Of a stretch of DNA of 64,000 bases, positions 35,149 through 44,049 are shown one piece after another (the stretch's first letter is position 1; each line of letters opens with the position of its first letter). Both the position numbers and the translations under genes were made by a program. The notes under the pieces are model-generated. The model had not been told where the DNA came from, ran no database searches, and saw only the letters and a list, made by a program, of their open reading frames with translations. Source of the DNA: JAPHTQ01 sp050302275 (GTDB lineage: Bacteria; Pseudomonadota; Gammaproteobacteria; Thiohalomonadales; Thiohalomonadaceae); NCBI GenBank assembly GCA_050302275.1, contig JBNLAT010000004.1, forward strand, positions 1 to 64,000. The letters run 5' to 3'.

Positions 35149-36125
35149 CGCGACACACCCCGCTGACGTTGACTCTCCTCCAGCAGTGCGACGAAGACAT
35201 CTTCCAGCTCCGCACCGGTGGGACCCAGCTCATCGATAGTGACATTCTGTGATGTTGCGAGCCCGCGGATATGTTTTATCACCGCCTCGCTATCGCTATT
35301 CGGCTGCAGACGGATACGCAGTTGACCTGAATGGGGAATGATCTCCAGCACCTCTGGCCACTCCCGTAGCGCCGCCGAAAGTTGCGCGCCATTGGCGCTG
35401 TGTAGTGCGAGCAAAGGCGTCAGCAATGGACGTTTCATTAAATCCGCCGGAGTGTCCTCAGCGATAATCCTGCCCGCATCCATCAGCGCAATGCGATCGC
35501 AAAACAGCGCCTCATCCATATAGTGCGTCGTCACCAGAATGGCGATACCCGCATCGGCGAGGTCGTAAATCAACTCCCAGAACTGTTGCCGGGCAATGGG
35601 ATCGACACCGGAAGTCGGTTCGTCGAGAAACAGCACTTCAGGTTGATGCAACAACGCGGCGGCCAGTGCCATGCGCCGCTGAAAACCGAGCGGCAAGTTG
35701 CCCGCCATCCGTGTGGCGATCTCCTGTAGGGAGAGATGTTGCAGTGCCCAGTCGATACGTTCCCGGCTCTGTTTGCGATCCAGTCCGTAGAGCCCGGCCT
35801 GTAGTTGCAGATTTTCCCTCACACTCAGATCACCATAGAGGGCAAAGCGCTGTGCCACATAACCGATACGGCCACGGGCCTGACGCGCATGGCGTGCCAT
35901 GTCGCGTCCCGCCACACAGATGGAACCGCCACTGGGCGGCAGGGTGCCGCAAAGCATACGGATCGCCGTGGTCTTACCCGCGCCATTGGCGCCCAGCAAA
36001 CCAAACACCTCGCCCGCATCGACGGTAATGTCGATACTGTTTACCGCGACGAAACTGCCGAAGCGCCGAGTGAGCTCCCGCGCCTCGATCAATGACCGCT
36101 TCTGTTGCGCCAACGCCTCAGCCAT
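35145..36125 (-). CDS. ABC transporter ATP-binding protein
   Basis: About 326 residues from MAEALAQQKRSLIEARELTR. Walker A is GLLGANGAGKTT and Walker B is VLFLDEPTSGVDP. The signature loop is NLPLGFQRRMALAAAL rather than the canonical LSGGQ, as in the second half of YbhF-like ATPases. The C-terminal 90 residues are a regulatory extension. The start overlaps the end of the first ATPase gene by eight bases, so the two ATPases are coupled and may act as a heterodimer. Confidence 0.9.
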   Translation of the reverse strand: MAEALAQQKRSLIEARELTRRFGSFVAVNSIDITVDAGEVFGLLGANGAGKTTAIRMLCGTLPPSGGSICVAGRDMARHARQARGRIGYVAQRFALYGDLSVRENLQLQAGLYGLDRKQSRERIDWALQHLSLQEIATRMAGNLPLGFQRRMALAAALLHQPEVLFLDEPTSGVDPIARQQFWELIYDLADAGIAILVTTHYMDEALFCDRIALMDAGRIIAEDTPADLMKRPLLTPLLALHSANGAQLSAALREWPEVLEIIPHSGQLRIRLQPNSDSEAVIKHIRGLATSQNVTIDELGPTGAELEDVFVALLEESQRQRGVSR

Positions 36126-37041
36126 CGCCCGCCTCCGCCAACGCCAGATCACGAACCGCCGCATCGTGCAGCGTCGGCAACAGCGGTTCCGCTGTCAGCG
36201 AATCAAAACCCTCGGCCAATCGCTGACGAAAGGCTTGCAGTGAAACCCCATCGGCAAGCCAGACATTAAGACGCGGCCCAACCGGAAAGACAAAACGAGT
36301 TTCATCCAGCTTTCGCAGCGCTTCGCGATAACCACGCACGCCGCTACCGCTCACCGACACCAAAGTGCCGCCGCCCGCCGTGACCAGTTCCAGCGGCGTG
36401 CCCTGGCGGGTCAGCTCACCCGCTTCCAGCATCGCTACCCGATCGCAACGTTCCGCCTCGTCCATATTGGCGGTGGCATAGAGGATCGCCACTCCCTCGC
36501 CACGCACCGCCTCCAGCAAACGCCAGAAGGCGCGCCGCGATACCGGGTCGACACCGGTAGTCGGCTCATCTAGAAACATCACCCGCGGTTCGGTGACCAG
36601 CGCACAGGCCAGTGCCAGCTTCTGCATCATGCCGCCAGAAAGCTGCCCGGCACGCCGAGATTCGAACCCTTTCAGGCCGGTACGCTGTAATAGATCGGTG
36701 ATTTTCTCCGCTGCCGCCTGCGGCGCCATGCCGTGCAGGTCGGCAAAGAATTCCAGATTTTCCTGAATAGAGAGATCGAGATAGAGACCAAAGCCCTGGG
36801 GCATGTAGGCAATGTCTTCACGCAATGCAGGATCGGTCGGCATTCGGCCGAGTACCCGTAGTACACCGCCCGCAGGAATCAGCTGGCCGACCATCAATTG
36901 CAGCAGGGTACTTTTGCCGGCGCCATCGGCGCCGACCAGGCCGACGATCTCGCCTGCCTGAACCGAGAGATCGATACCATGCAAAACCGATTCACCGCCG
37001 TAATCGAAGCGGAGGCTTTCGGCACGAATGACCGCATCCAT
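36118..37041 (-). CDS. ABC transporter ATP-binding protein
   Basis: A 307-residue ATPase: Walker A GLVGADGAGKST, signature QLSGGMMQKLALACAL, Walker B VMFLDEPTTGVDP. Corresponds to the N-terminal half of the fused YbhF-type ATPase. It lies two bases after the HlyD adaptor gene. Confidence 0.92.
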   Translation of the reverse strand: MDAVIRAESLRFDYGGESVLHGIDLSVQAGEIVGLVGADGAGKSTLLQLMVGQLIPAGGVLRVLGRMPTDPALREDIAYMPQGFGLYLDLSIQENLEFFADLHGMAPQAAAEKITDLLQRTGLKGFESRRAGQLSGGMMQKLALACALVTEPRVMFLDEPTTGVDPVSRRAFWRLLEAVRGEGVAILYATANMDEAERCDRVAMLEAGELTRQGTPLELVTAGGGTLVSVSGSGVRGYREALRKLDETRFVFPVGPRLNVWLADGVSLQAFRQRLAEGFDSLTAEPLLPTLHDAAVRDLALAEAGDG

Positions 37042-37043
37042 CT

Positions 37044-38024
37044 TCAGGACCCGGCGTCGAACACCACGTCGGCGGGCATGCCCAGCTTGAGCAATCCCTC
37101 GGGGTCCTCCACCTCGACCTTGACCCGATAGACCAGATCGACCCGCAACTCGCGGGTCTCTACCGCCTTGGGTGTGAACTCGGCTTTGGGAGAGATAAAG
37201 GTGAGTCTGCCGTGGAAGATTTTACCTGGCAGGCCATCGACACTGACCGTCGCTGCCTGACCCAGTTTGACCTGCGCCAGATCGGTTTCATTGAGATAGG
37301 CGCGGACCCAGGGCCGAGTCAGTTCCGCCACCTTGAACACCGGCTGGCCTGCAGCGACCACTTCCCCGGCCTCCGCTTGGCGCAATGTCACTGTACCGTC
37401 GACCGGACTTAACAACTGGGTATAGCCCAACTGCTGCTCGGCACTCTGTAAGGCACTTTGATTGGCTTCCAACGCGGCACGCGCCTGATCGATCTCTTCC
37501 TGACGGGGTCCTTCGCGTAGCAGCAACAGTTGCTGTTGCGCCTTGTGCACCGTACTTCTGGCCACATCGCGTTTGAGCTTTGCCTGATCCAACTGCTCCT
37601 GCGAGGCGAGGTGCTTGCCGATCAGACTCTGAACCCGTTTAACATCCTGTTCCGCAAAACGCTGTTCCGCTTTCGCCTGATCCAGCGTCGCTTCGGCAAC
37701 CTTTAACTCCTGCTTGCGGGTGCCCGACTCCAGTGCCGCAAGCGCCGCCTCGGCGGCGGCGACATTGGCTTTGGCACGCGCCACCGCCAGTTCATAATCT
37801 TTGGCGGCCAATTTCACCATCAGCTGATCGCGCTTGACCGACTGCCCCTCGTCGACCAGCAGCTGCTCGATCCGCCCGCCGACCTGAAACGCCAACGCCG
37901 CCTCATGGGCCTCGACCGTCCCCGAAAGGGTGCGCCCGCCTCCGGCCTCGCTGCTGCATCCTGCAAGCTGCGCGGCCACTGTCATACACAAAACCAGACA
38001 GCCTGTCGTGATTGGTTTTTTCAC
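37044..38024 (-). CDS. HlyD/YbhG-family efflux adaptor lipoprotein
   Basis: About 326 residues from a GTG at 38024 (VKKPITTGCLVLCMTVAAQL), chosen because it gives a normal lipoprotein signal with lipobox LAGC (Cys23) and follows a GGAG box; an ATG at 38081 would add 19 residues. Membrane-fusion protein: biotinyl-lipoyl half motifs flank a long alpha-helical hairpin (about 75-190) and a beta-barrel domain (LSPVDGTVTLRQAEAGEVVA). It bridges the ABC-2 permeases and an outer-membrane channel. It is first in the operon and divergent from greB. Confidence 0.88.
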   Translation of the reverse strand: MKKPITTGCLVLCMTVAAQLAGCSSEAGGGRTLSGTVEAHEAALAFQVGGRIEQLLVDEGQSVKRDQLMVKLAAKDYELAVARAKANVAAAEAALAALESGTRKQELKVAEATLDQAKAEQRFAEQDVKRVQSLIGKHLASQEQLDQAKLKRDVARSTVHKAQQQLLLLREGPRQEEIDQARAALEANQSALQSAEQQLGYTQLLSPVDGTVTLRQAEAGEVVAAGQPVFKVAELTRPWVRAYLNETDLAQVKLGQAATVSVDGLPGKIFHGRLTFISPKAEFTPKAVETRELRVDLVYRVKVEVEDPEGLLKLGMPADVVFDAGS

Positions 38025-38150
38025 TGCCTTCACTCCCTGTACCGTTACATCATTGGCAGTACCTATCGAACCACCATCCATTAACCTTAGTCCAGTACCA
38101 CATTCGGCATATTGTTATACTGATACCCCCTTTTCTTACGCGCAATCCCC

Positions 38151-38651
38151 ATGTCACGCTGGCGACCACCACAACCGAAACAGTCTCCTTACATTACCGG
38201 CGATGGTTACGACACCTTGCAACGGGAATTGAATGGCCTGTGGCAACGGCGCAAGGAGGTCACCAAGGCCCTCTCCGCTGCCGCCGCCGAAGGCGACCGT
38301 TCGGAGAACGCCGAATATATTTATCGTAAAAAAGAGCTCGCCGGGATCGACCGACGCATCCGCTATCTGCAAAAGCGCCTGCCGGATCTCACCGTGGTCC
38401 GCGACCTTCCCAGCAACACCGATCAGGTCTTCTTCGGTGCCTGGGTCACTTTGGAGAACGAAGCCGGGGAAGAGTTCACTCATCGTATCGTCGGCCCCGA
38501 TGAATTCGATCCGGAGAAGGGCTGGATCAGCATGGACTCGCCGATGGCCCAAGCCCTGCTGAAAAAGCAGCTGGATGACGAAATCACGGTCGAAACACCC
38601 AAGGGCAGCAAAATCTATGTCATCGTTGAGATACGTTACACCGCACAGTAA
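38151..38651 (+). CDS. greB: Transcription elongation factor GreB
   Basis: A 166-residue Gre factor. The N-terminal coiled coil (residues 15-80) has the acidic tip AAAEGDRSENAEYIYRKKE, which enters the RNA polymerase secondary channel to stimulate transcript cleavage. The C-terminal FKBP-like domain ends with MAQALLKKQLDDEITVETP. The basic patch and length favour GreB over GreA. Six bases separate it from arfB. Confidence 0.94.
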   Translation: MSRWRPPQPKQSPYITGDGYDTLQRELNGLWQRRKEVTKALSAAAAEGDRSENAEYIYRKKELAGIDRRIRYLQKRLPDLTVVRDLPSNTDQVFFGAWVTLENEAGEEFTHRIVGPDEFDPEKGWISMDSPMAQALLKKQLDDEITVETPKGSKIYVIVEIRYTAQ

Positions 38652-38657
38652 ATAGCC

Positions 38658-39077
38658 ATGCTTACCATCTCCAACAATGTCAGCCTCGACGATAGCGAAA
38701 TCGAATTGACCGCGATCCGCGCCCAGGGCGCAGGCGGGCAGAACGTCAACAAGGTCTCCAGTGCCATCCATCTGCGTTTCGATATCCGCGCCTCGTCGCT
38801 GCCCGAGTTTTACAAAGAACGGCTACTGGCCCTGCGCGACTCGCGCATCACCGCCGATGGGGTGATCGTGATCAAGGCCCAGCGCTACCGCACCCAGGAG
38901 AAAAATCGCGAGGATGCGTTGGCCCGCCTGGCCGCGCTAATCCGCGGCGTAGCGGTCACCCGCAAGGCACGTAAACCAACCAAGCCGACCCGTTCCTCTC
39001 AGCAAAAAAGACTGGAAAGCAAAACCCGTCACAGTAAACAGAAGTCGTTGCGTGGCAAGGTACGGGAATTCCAATAA
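38658..39077 (+). CDS. arfB: Alternative ribosome-rescue factor ArfB (YaeJ)
   Basis: A 139-residue peptidyl-tRNA hydrolase that frees ribosomes stalled on non-stop mRNAs. The catalytic GGQ is in GAGGQNVNKV (about 28-37). The C-terminal tail is highly basic (KARKPTKPTRSSQQKRLESK) and would enter the empty mRNA channel. It lies directly after greB, a translation/transcription-rescue pairing. Confidence 0.94.
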   Translation: MLTISNNVSLDDSEIELTAIRAQGAGGQNVNKVSSAIHLRFDIRASSLPEFYKERLLALRDSRITADGVIVIKAQRYRTQEKNREDALARLAALIRGVAVTRKARKPTKPTRSSQQKRLESKTRHSKQKSLRGKVREFQ

Positions 39078-39179
39078 GCCGTGACGCGCCCCTAGCAAGA
39101 CCCTGCTTCAACCTCCTCGGCGCGCCTACTGCGACAGCTGTGCGGTACTCCGTAAACGGACATTATCGAGGCAGGCGCC

Positions 39180-40385
39180 ATGCAAATCGAAATCCCGCAA
39201 TTGCTCGGCCAACTCAGCTCTCTGCACCAGATGCTGGCCCACCTGTTTAACTCCGTACCGGAAGAAGATTGCTACCGCCGTTTCCACCCCGACCTGCCGC
39301 CGCTGGCCTGGCTCTATGGCCGCTGTGCCTATGTCGAGAGTTACTGGATACGCAAAGTGGTGATGGGCGACGACCGCCTTACCGGTCGGGTGCGCCACCT
39401 GTTCGATATCCACGTCGCGCCGGACAGCGACATCATCGCGCAGCTGCCGCCGCGGGAACACCTGCTCAACTGGGTCATGGCCCAGCAGGAGCGTAATAAT
39501 CGACTGCTCTCCGATCCATCCCAGTTACCGCAGCACTCGCTGGTCGCCTCGGAGCGTCTGTTACCGCGCATCCTGCAGGCCCAGGCGGAACTGCTGGAAC
39601 AGATGCTGGCCCAGCTTACCGAGCGACAACTGCTACGGCCGCAGACCTTCCACGTCACCACGCCGCTGTATGTCGGCAAACCCGCCGCCGATCACGCCGA
39701 TGTACATAAAAGCCACTACCGCATCGGCAACAAACAGATCTCCACCGCCACCGACAACGAACTCCCCGCCAATGTGGTTGAACTCGAAGCCTTCCGCATC
39801 GACCACTACCCGGTTAGCAACAGCGCCTGGCTCGGCTTCATGAAGGCGGGCGGTTACAGCGACCAGAGCCTGTGGGATATCGACGGCTGGGAGTGGAAAC
39901 AGCAGCACGCCAACCACCCGCACCACTGGCGTCAGGACGAGATGGGCCACTGGTACGGTGTCGGCCTCAACGGCCCATTCGAATTACTCTCCGGCGATGC
40001 GGTCACAGGCATCAGTCGTCACGAGGCAATTGCCTACGCCAACTGGGTTTCCAGCCTCGGCGGCCAGTTCGAAGGCGCGGCGCTACAACATGAATACCAG
40101 TGGGAGGTCGCGGTACGCAGCAAGGCGGTCAACCACATCGGTCGCGCCTGGGAGTGGTGCAACAATCCGTTCCATCGTTATACTGGCTACCTGGAACCGG
40201 AAGACCCGGAAGCGGCAACCCAGAGTTTCGACGCAGGCCATTTCTCGTTACGTGGCGGCAGCATGCATACCCAGCGTATCCAGCGCCGCAGCAGTTACCG
40301 CTTCCACGCCCTGCCCGATCAGCGCTTTCTGTTCACTGGCACAAGGCTGGTCTTCCCCGCCTCGACAATGGCCTGGCAAAAATAA
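39180..40385 (+). CDS. EgtB-like DinB/SUMF1 protein, probably lacking the iron-binding histidines
   Basis: A 401-residue protein with an N-terminal DinB-like four-helix bundle (1-165) and a C-terminal formylglycine-generating/SUMF1 fold (about 185-395; VVELEAFRIDHYPVSNSAWL, YANWVSSLGGQFEGAALQHE, FSLRGGSMHTQRIQRRSSYR), as in ergothioneine synthase EgtB. By eye the three His ligands of EgtB are replaced: W-x3-H-x4-E reads WLYGRCAYVE (Arg48), and H-x3-H-x-E aligns with QAQAELLE (Ala134, Leu138). No egtD homologue is nearby. It could be a non-iron paralogue with another role. Confidence 0.8.
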   Translation: MQIEIPQLLGQLSSLHQMLAHLFNSVPEEDCYRRFHPDLPPLAWLYGRCAYVESYWIRKVVMGDDRLTGRVRHLFDIHVAPDSDIIAQLPPREHLLNWVMAQQERNNRLLSDPSQLPQHSLVASERLLPRILQAQAELLEQMLAQLTERQLLRPQTFHVTTPLYVGKPAADHADVHKSHYRIGNKQISTATDNELPANVVELEAFRIDHYPVSNSAWLGFMKAGGYSDQSLWDIDGWEWKQQHANHPHHWRQDEMGHWYGVGLNGPFELLSGDAVTGISRHEAIAYANWVSSLGGQFEGAALQHEYQWEVAVRSKAVNHIGRAWEWCNNPFHRYTGYLEPEDPEAATQSFDAGHFSLRGGSMHTQRIQRRSSYRFHALPDQRFLFTGTRLVFPASTMAWQK

Positions 40386-40392
40386 GAGAGTG

Positions 40393-40614
40393 ATGCTGGA
40401 TAAAAAAGACCTGATTAAACTCGCCAATCAACCGATGCCCTTCGGTAAGTACAAGGGCAAAGTCCTCATCGACCTTCCTGAAGAGTATCTGCTCTGGTTT
40501 TCCAAAGAGGGTTTTCCCGACGGCAAGCTCGGCGAACTGCTGGAGCTGGCGCTGGAGATCCGCAGGGGTGGCCTGGAAGGACTGCTCAAACCACTCAAGG
40601 GTGAAGCCCTTTAA
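40393..40614 (+). CDS. DUF3820 family protein
   Basis: A 73-residue protein (MLDKKDLIKLANQPMPFGKY). The sequence P-F-G-K-Y-K-G with LPEEYLLWFSKEGFP is the signature of DUF3820, a small conserved family of unknown function. It lies eight bases after the EgtB-like gene and is probably co-transcribed with it. Confidence 0.85.
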   Translation: MLDKKDLIKLANQPMPFGKYKGKVLIDLPEEYLLWFSKEGFPDGKLGELLELALEIRRGGLEGLLKPLKGEAL

Positions 40615-40674
40615 TTCCTGACAGCGCAGCTACACTTAGAGAACTATGTAGCCACCGCCTGTAAGGAGAACATC

Positions 40675-41115
40675 ATGGCCGAGTTGGGACACGTGGTTTT
40701 CTATGTGCGCGATCTGGAAAAGAGCAGCGCCTTCTACCGAGATGTAGTCGGCCTGCAGCAGATTGGCCGCATCTTCAACGACCGCGGCGCCCTCTTCACC
40801 GGCGGCCGCAGCCATCACGAACTGCTCCTGATCGAAGTCCGCGAAGCGCCCGGCCCGCTGCATGGGCACCGCCTCGGCCTCTACCACGTCGGCTGGAAAG
40901 TGGGCGACACCCTCGACGACCTGCGCGGCGCCCTGCAACGGGCAGAAAACTTCGGCTGCGAGATCGACGGCCTTTCCGACCACACCGTCAGCCAAAGCCT
41001 TTATCTCCGCGATCCCGACGGCAACGAGGTCGAACTGTTCGTCGACGACCCCAACTACGACTGGAACGAAAGCGAAGACTGGATGGAAGCGCCGGTCAAA
41101 CGACTCGATCTATAG
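40675..41115 (+). CDS. VOC-family glyoxalase/dioxygenase-like protein
   Basis: A 146-residue vicinal-oxygen-chelate protein with two beta-alpha-beta-beta-beta modules (ELGHVVFYVRDLEKSSAFYR, then LGLYHVGWKVGDTLDD). Probable metal ligands are the His in GHVVFYV, the His in HHELLLIEV or LYHVGW, and the Glu in DGNEVELFVD. Extradiol-dioxygenase or glyoxalase activity is possible; the substrate is unknown. The start follows a TAAGGAG ribosome-binding site. Confidence 0.87.
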   Translation: MAELGHVVFYVRDLEKSSAFYRDVVGLQQIGRIFNDRGALFTGGRSHHELLLIEVREAPGPLHGHRLGLYHVGWKVGDTLDDLRGALQRAENFGCEIDGLSDHTVSQSLYLRDPDGNEVELFVDDPNYDWNESEDWMEAPVKRLDL

Positions 41116-41169
41116 GAAAGCGCCGCCGTTTCCAGTAACCTCCAGCGGAAACCATTACCGCAATCCAAC

Positions 41170-41694
41170 ATGCTGAATAAAATTATCACCTTCGCCCGCA
41201 GCCCCTGGTACTGGGCCGCCCTGATCGTCATGGGTCTCTCCATGGAAGCGGTGGCGCTTTACTTTCAATACGGCCTTGATCTGGGCCCCTGCTTCCATTG
41301 CATCTATTCCCGCATCTGGGTTTTGGGGATGGTAGTGGTCGCGCTGCTGGGCCTCGGGCTGTATCGCTTTGCCATCGCCAACATCCTCTTGCATGCACTC
41401 ATCACCGGACTAATGTTCGGCCTGCTGCACACCTCGCAACAACTCCTCGCCACCGAACGCCACACCATCTTTGGCAGCTGCGACATGGTACTGGGACTGC
41501 CTTCCTGGTTTGCCCTGGATAGTTGGTTCCCTAGCGTCTTTGCTGTGTGGGAGCCGTGCGGCGAAACCCCGGAGCTGCTCTTCGGTATCACCATGGCCGA
41601 AGGGTTAACGGTATTTTCGTGGGGAATGTTGTTGCTGAGTGGGGTGTTATTGCTGGCTCAGCTGATAGCAACGCTGAAATCGAATCAAAGCTAG
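41170..41694 (+). CDS. dsbB: Disulfide bond formation protein DsbB
   Basis: A 174-residue inner-membrane protein with four membrane helices. It has both redox pairs of DsbB: C-x-x-C in GPCFHCIYSRIW (after the first helix) and two Cys in the second periplasmic loop (FGSCDM and WEPCGE). It reoxidises DsbA and passes electrons to quinone. DsbA is not in this window. The arginine after the first CxxC (YSR) fits quinone contact. Confidence 0.92.
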   Translation: MLNKIITFARSPWYWAALIVMGLSMEAVALYFQYGLDLGPCFHCIYSRIWVLGMVVVALLGLGLYRFAIANILLHALITGLMFGLLHTSQQLLATERHTIFGSCDMVLGLPSWFALDSWFPSVFAVWEPCGETPELLFGITMAEGLTVFSWGMLLLSGVLLLAQLIATLKSNQS

Positions 41695-41735
41695 GACTTG
41701 TGCGCCCTGTCTCCGAGTGCGAGGGCAGGTTTGAT

Positions 41736-41767
41736 AAAAAAGGCCAGCTAATAAGCTGGCCTTTTTA
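41736..41767. terminator. Bidirectional intrinsic terminator
   Basis: Stem AAGGCCAGCT/AGCTGGCCTT with loop AATA, flanked by an A-run and T5. Terminates dsbB on the plus strand and the small gene at 41780-42037 on the minus strand. Confidence 0.88.
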
Positions 41768-41779
41768 TGCGGGTTGTCG

Positions 41780-42037
41780 CTAAACCCGTCGATTCCGCGC
41801 GGCGTAGGGTGAGCCGGCGGTGAGGCCACTGCGGGCATTCAGGTCAGCAGCGACTTGCAGCGCGTGTTCTGTAACGATCTGCTTGGAACCGGGCTTGTGA
41901 CCCATGATTTCAGTGGTTCCACGCTTGATAACGTAACTGTGCCAGTCCTTGCCTTCCATTCCTTCCGGGGCGGTTACCCTTGCCACTTTGGTAACTTCGA
42001 ATTGCCCCTTAAGTTCACTCACTGCAGATTTTGCCAT
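41780..42037 (-). CDS. Small conserved hypothetical protein
   Basis: An 85-residue basic protein (MAKSAVSELKGQFEVTKVAR) with a motif-free centre (WHSYVIKRGTTEIMGHKPGS) and a helical C-terminal half. Good ribosome-binding site (AAAAGGGGTTG) and a terminator immediately after the stop support a monocistronic gene. Family not recognised. Confidence 0.72.
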   Translation of the reverse strand: MAKSAVSELKGQFEVTKVARVTAPEGMEGKDWHSYVIKRGTTEIMGHKPGSKQIVTEHALQVAADLNARSGLTAGSPYAARNRRV

Positions 42038-42124
42038 GTGTACTACAACCCCTTTTTATAGTTGGGAGTTATTACCATAGACCACGCATGCGAATTCTTC
42101 CAATCGATCTTGCAATAAAATCAA

Positions 42125-43093
42125 TCAGATAAATCCTAATTCTTGCGCGATAGATGAAAGCAAGGCTCTACCGCCATCGAGATTGTTCATAATCCCGTGG
42201 CGATGATCGATCCACCATTTGGCTTCTATCTGTTCTTCGAGGTAACTGATCGCTTTTTCAACCCCCCGCTTCACTTCATGCCAGTGATCCGGATCCTCCT
42301 CCGAGGCTTTATCGTCAACTTCGTCGATCCACTTAAGCACCTTATCCACCGCGCCGAAGGCACTAAGGCGAACCGTCTCGGCCCAGGCGACCTGTTTCGG
42401 CGAGCCCTCCAACGGCGGCAGCCCACGCTCAGCGGCATGTAGCCGTGCCATATCCGCCTGCCGTTCCCGCTCCCGTTGTTGCTCATCGGCCTGGCAAACC
42501 CGACACGGTGCATCGGCCAACTGGCTGGCCCGTTCGTCCCAGGTGTAATCGTCATCGCCATAGAATGGATGCAGCACCGTATGGCCGCAGGCGTGCGGAA
42601 TCACCCGCAGATCGAGCTGTTCCCGGTCGGCGCCATTGCCCTGATTGTGGCCCACCAGGGTGCAGGGGATGGTGTGCTGTTCGCACCAGCGCGCCACATC
42701 CAGATGCTGTGCGGTTTCGTAGAAACGGCGGATGGTTTTGTCGTAGTAGTGCTGCTCGATGATTGACGCCTTGAGCTCGGCTGCCTTGCTGAAGTCACGG
42801 GCCGGGCGCAGCCACAACGCGTCGTAACCGATATGCCAGCGGGCCAGCCACTGCTCGGTCTTCTGCTTCACCGCACTGCTGCGACCACTGATGATCACCA
42901 CCGGAATCCCCTCGTCCCGAGCCTGATTGAGGCGGTCGATCAGGGGGAGATTGGGCATATCGTCGTCGCAGGCTTCAAGGAAACGGTCCCAGTGCTTCAC
43001 CCCCTCTTCGTTGTAAAGGTGGTGCAAACGGTGCTCGATCAGGGCCAATACCCCATCGAGGCCGCAGATCACGATTTCCTGTTGCTCAGACAT
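42125..43093 (-). CDS. HAD-like (polynucleotide-kinase-phosphatase-type) protein with degenerate active site
   Basis: A 322-residue protein. Residues 1-155 follow a HAD/PNKP-phosphatase plan: motif I VICGLDGVLA, motif II VVIISGRSS, Lys region DKTIRRFYETAQH. The nucleophile Asp of D-x-D-G is Gly here, and the acidic pair expected in motif IV (DDR-like) reads ETA. Catalysis is therefore doubtful. A Cys/His cluster (C-x-H ... C-x-x-C in ACGHTVLHP and APCRVCQ) in the middle could bind zinc. The C-terminus is helical and acidic. Divergent from the DUF3025 gene. Confidence 0.7.
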   Translation of the reverse strand: MSEQQEIVICGLDGVLALIEHRLHHLYNEEGVKHWDRFLEACDDDMPNLPLIDRLNQARDEGIPVVIISGRSSAVKQKTEQWLARWHIGYDALWLRPARDFSKAAELKASIIEQHYYDKTIRRFYETAQHLDVARWCEQHTIPCTLVGHNQGNGADREQLDLRVIPHACGHTVLHPFYGDDDYTWDERASQLADAPCRVCQADEQQRERERQADMARLHAAERGLPPLEGSPKQVAWAETVRLSAFGAVDKVLKWIDEVDDKASEEDPDHWHEVKRGVEKAISYLEEQIEAKWWIDHRHGIMNNLDGGRALLSSIAQELGFI

Positions 43094-43144
43094 GGGCGCT
43101 ATTGTGCCTCAATCTGCTGCTGGCGGCGCGCTAGCGGATCGGCT

Positions 43145-44044
43145 ATGTTTGCCTCCCCACACCTGCCGAGTCCTGCTTCGGTGAAAACGAATACCAGAAT
43201 TGATGCATTAGTACCGTGGCGACCCAACTTCCACGTCGGCGTGCCGCTGTTCGATCCACTGCGTCCGCTGCTCGACACTTTTTCAGGCTATCAGGAGTGG
43301 CCGAGGCTGGATGCCATGCAAAGCCTTCTGGATCAACGCGCCGAACCACTGCGTACCCTGCACGGCGCCGCGCTCAAAGTGGTCGCGCAGGCGGGCCGCC
43401 CGGACCACTTCGAGCAGCACTATGCCCCGCGTATCTACCTTAGCGGCGAGATCCAGACCCGCACCCGCAACTGGCACGACCTGTTTCAACTGCTGAGCTG
43501 GTTTGTCTTCCCCCGCACCAAGGCGGTGATCAATGCACTGCACGTACCGAAGGCAAAACGTCGGCTAGAGGTGGATCACGAGCCGGGGCGGCGCACCCCC
43601 CTGGAGAACACCCTCTCCCTGTTCGATGAAGGCGGCGCGGTGCTGGTGGCGAGTGACGACTCGTTGCTGCAACTGGTGCGTGAGTTTCGCTGGAAGGAGC
43701 TGTTCTGGCAGCGACGCGCCAAACTGGCCGAGCATTTCGACTGTGTGGTCTTCGGTCACGCCATGTTTGAAAAGGCGATGGCGCCCTATCTGGGGATGAC
43801 CGCCAACACCATTCTGCTGCATGCGGGCGACGAATATTTTGGCCGTGATCGCGAAGGACGGCTGGCGTGGATCGATGAGCAGCTGGCGGAGATCTTCGAA
43901 CGGGGCGATCGCTACCAGCAACCGCAAGATCTGCAACCCTTCCCCATCCTCGGCATGCCCGGCTGGGACCCGGCCAACGCCGACGAACACTACTACGACA
44001 ACACCGATTACTTCCGTCCAGGCCGTCGCCTACGTACTGCCTGA
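43145..44044 (+). CDS. DUF3025 domain-containing protein
   Basis: A 299-residue protein from ATG 43145 (MFASPHLPSPASVKTNTRID); the frame is open further upstream but that part is antisense to the neighbouring gene. LSGEIQTRTRNWHDLFQLLS, WFVFPRTKAVINALH and PGRRTPLENTLSLFDEGGAV are hallmarks of DUF3025, a proteobacterial family of unknown function. No membrane segment is seen. Confidence 0.88.
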   Translation: MFASPHLPSPASVKTNTRIDALVPWRPNFHVGVPLFDPLRPLLDTFSGYQEWPRLDAMQSLLDQRAEPLRTLHGAALKVVAQAGRPDHFEQHYAPRIYLSGEIQTRTRNWHDLFQLLSWFVFPRTKAVINALHVPKAKRRLEVDHEPGRRTPLENTLSLFDEGGAVLVASDDSLLQLVREFRWKELFWQRRAKLAEHFDCVVFGHAMFEKAMAPYLGMTANTILLHAGDEYFGRDREGRLAWIDEQLAEIFERGDRYQQPQDLQPFPILGMPGWDPANADEHYYDNTDYFRPGRRLRTA

Positions 44045-44049
44045 ACCCG

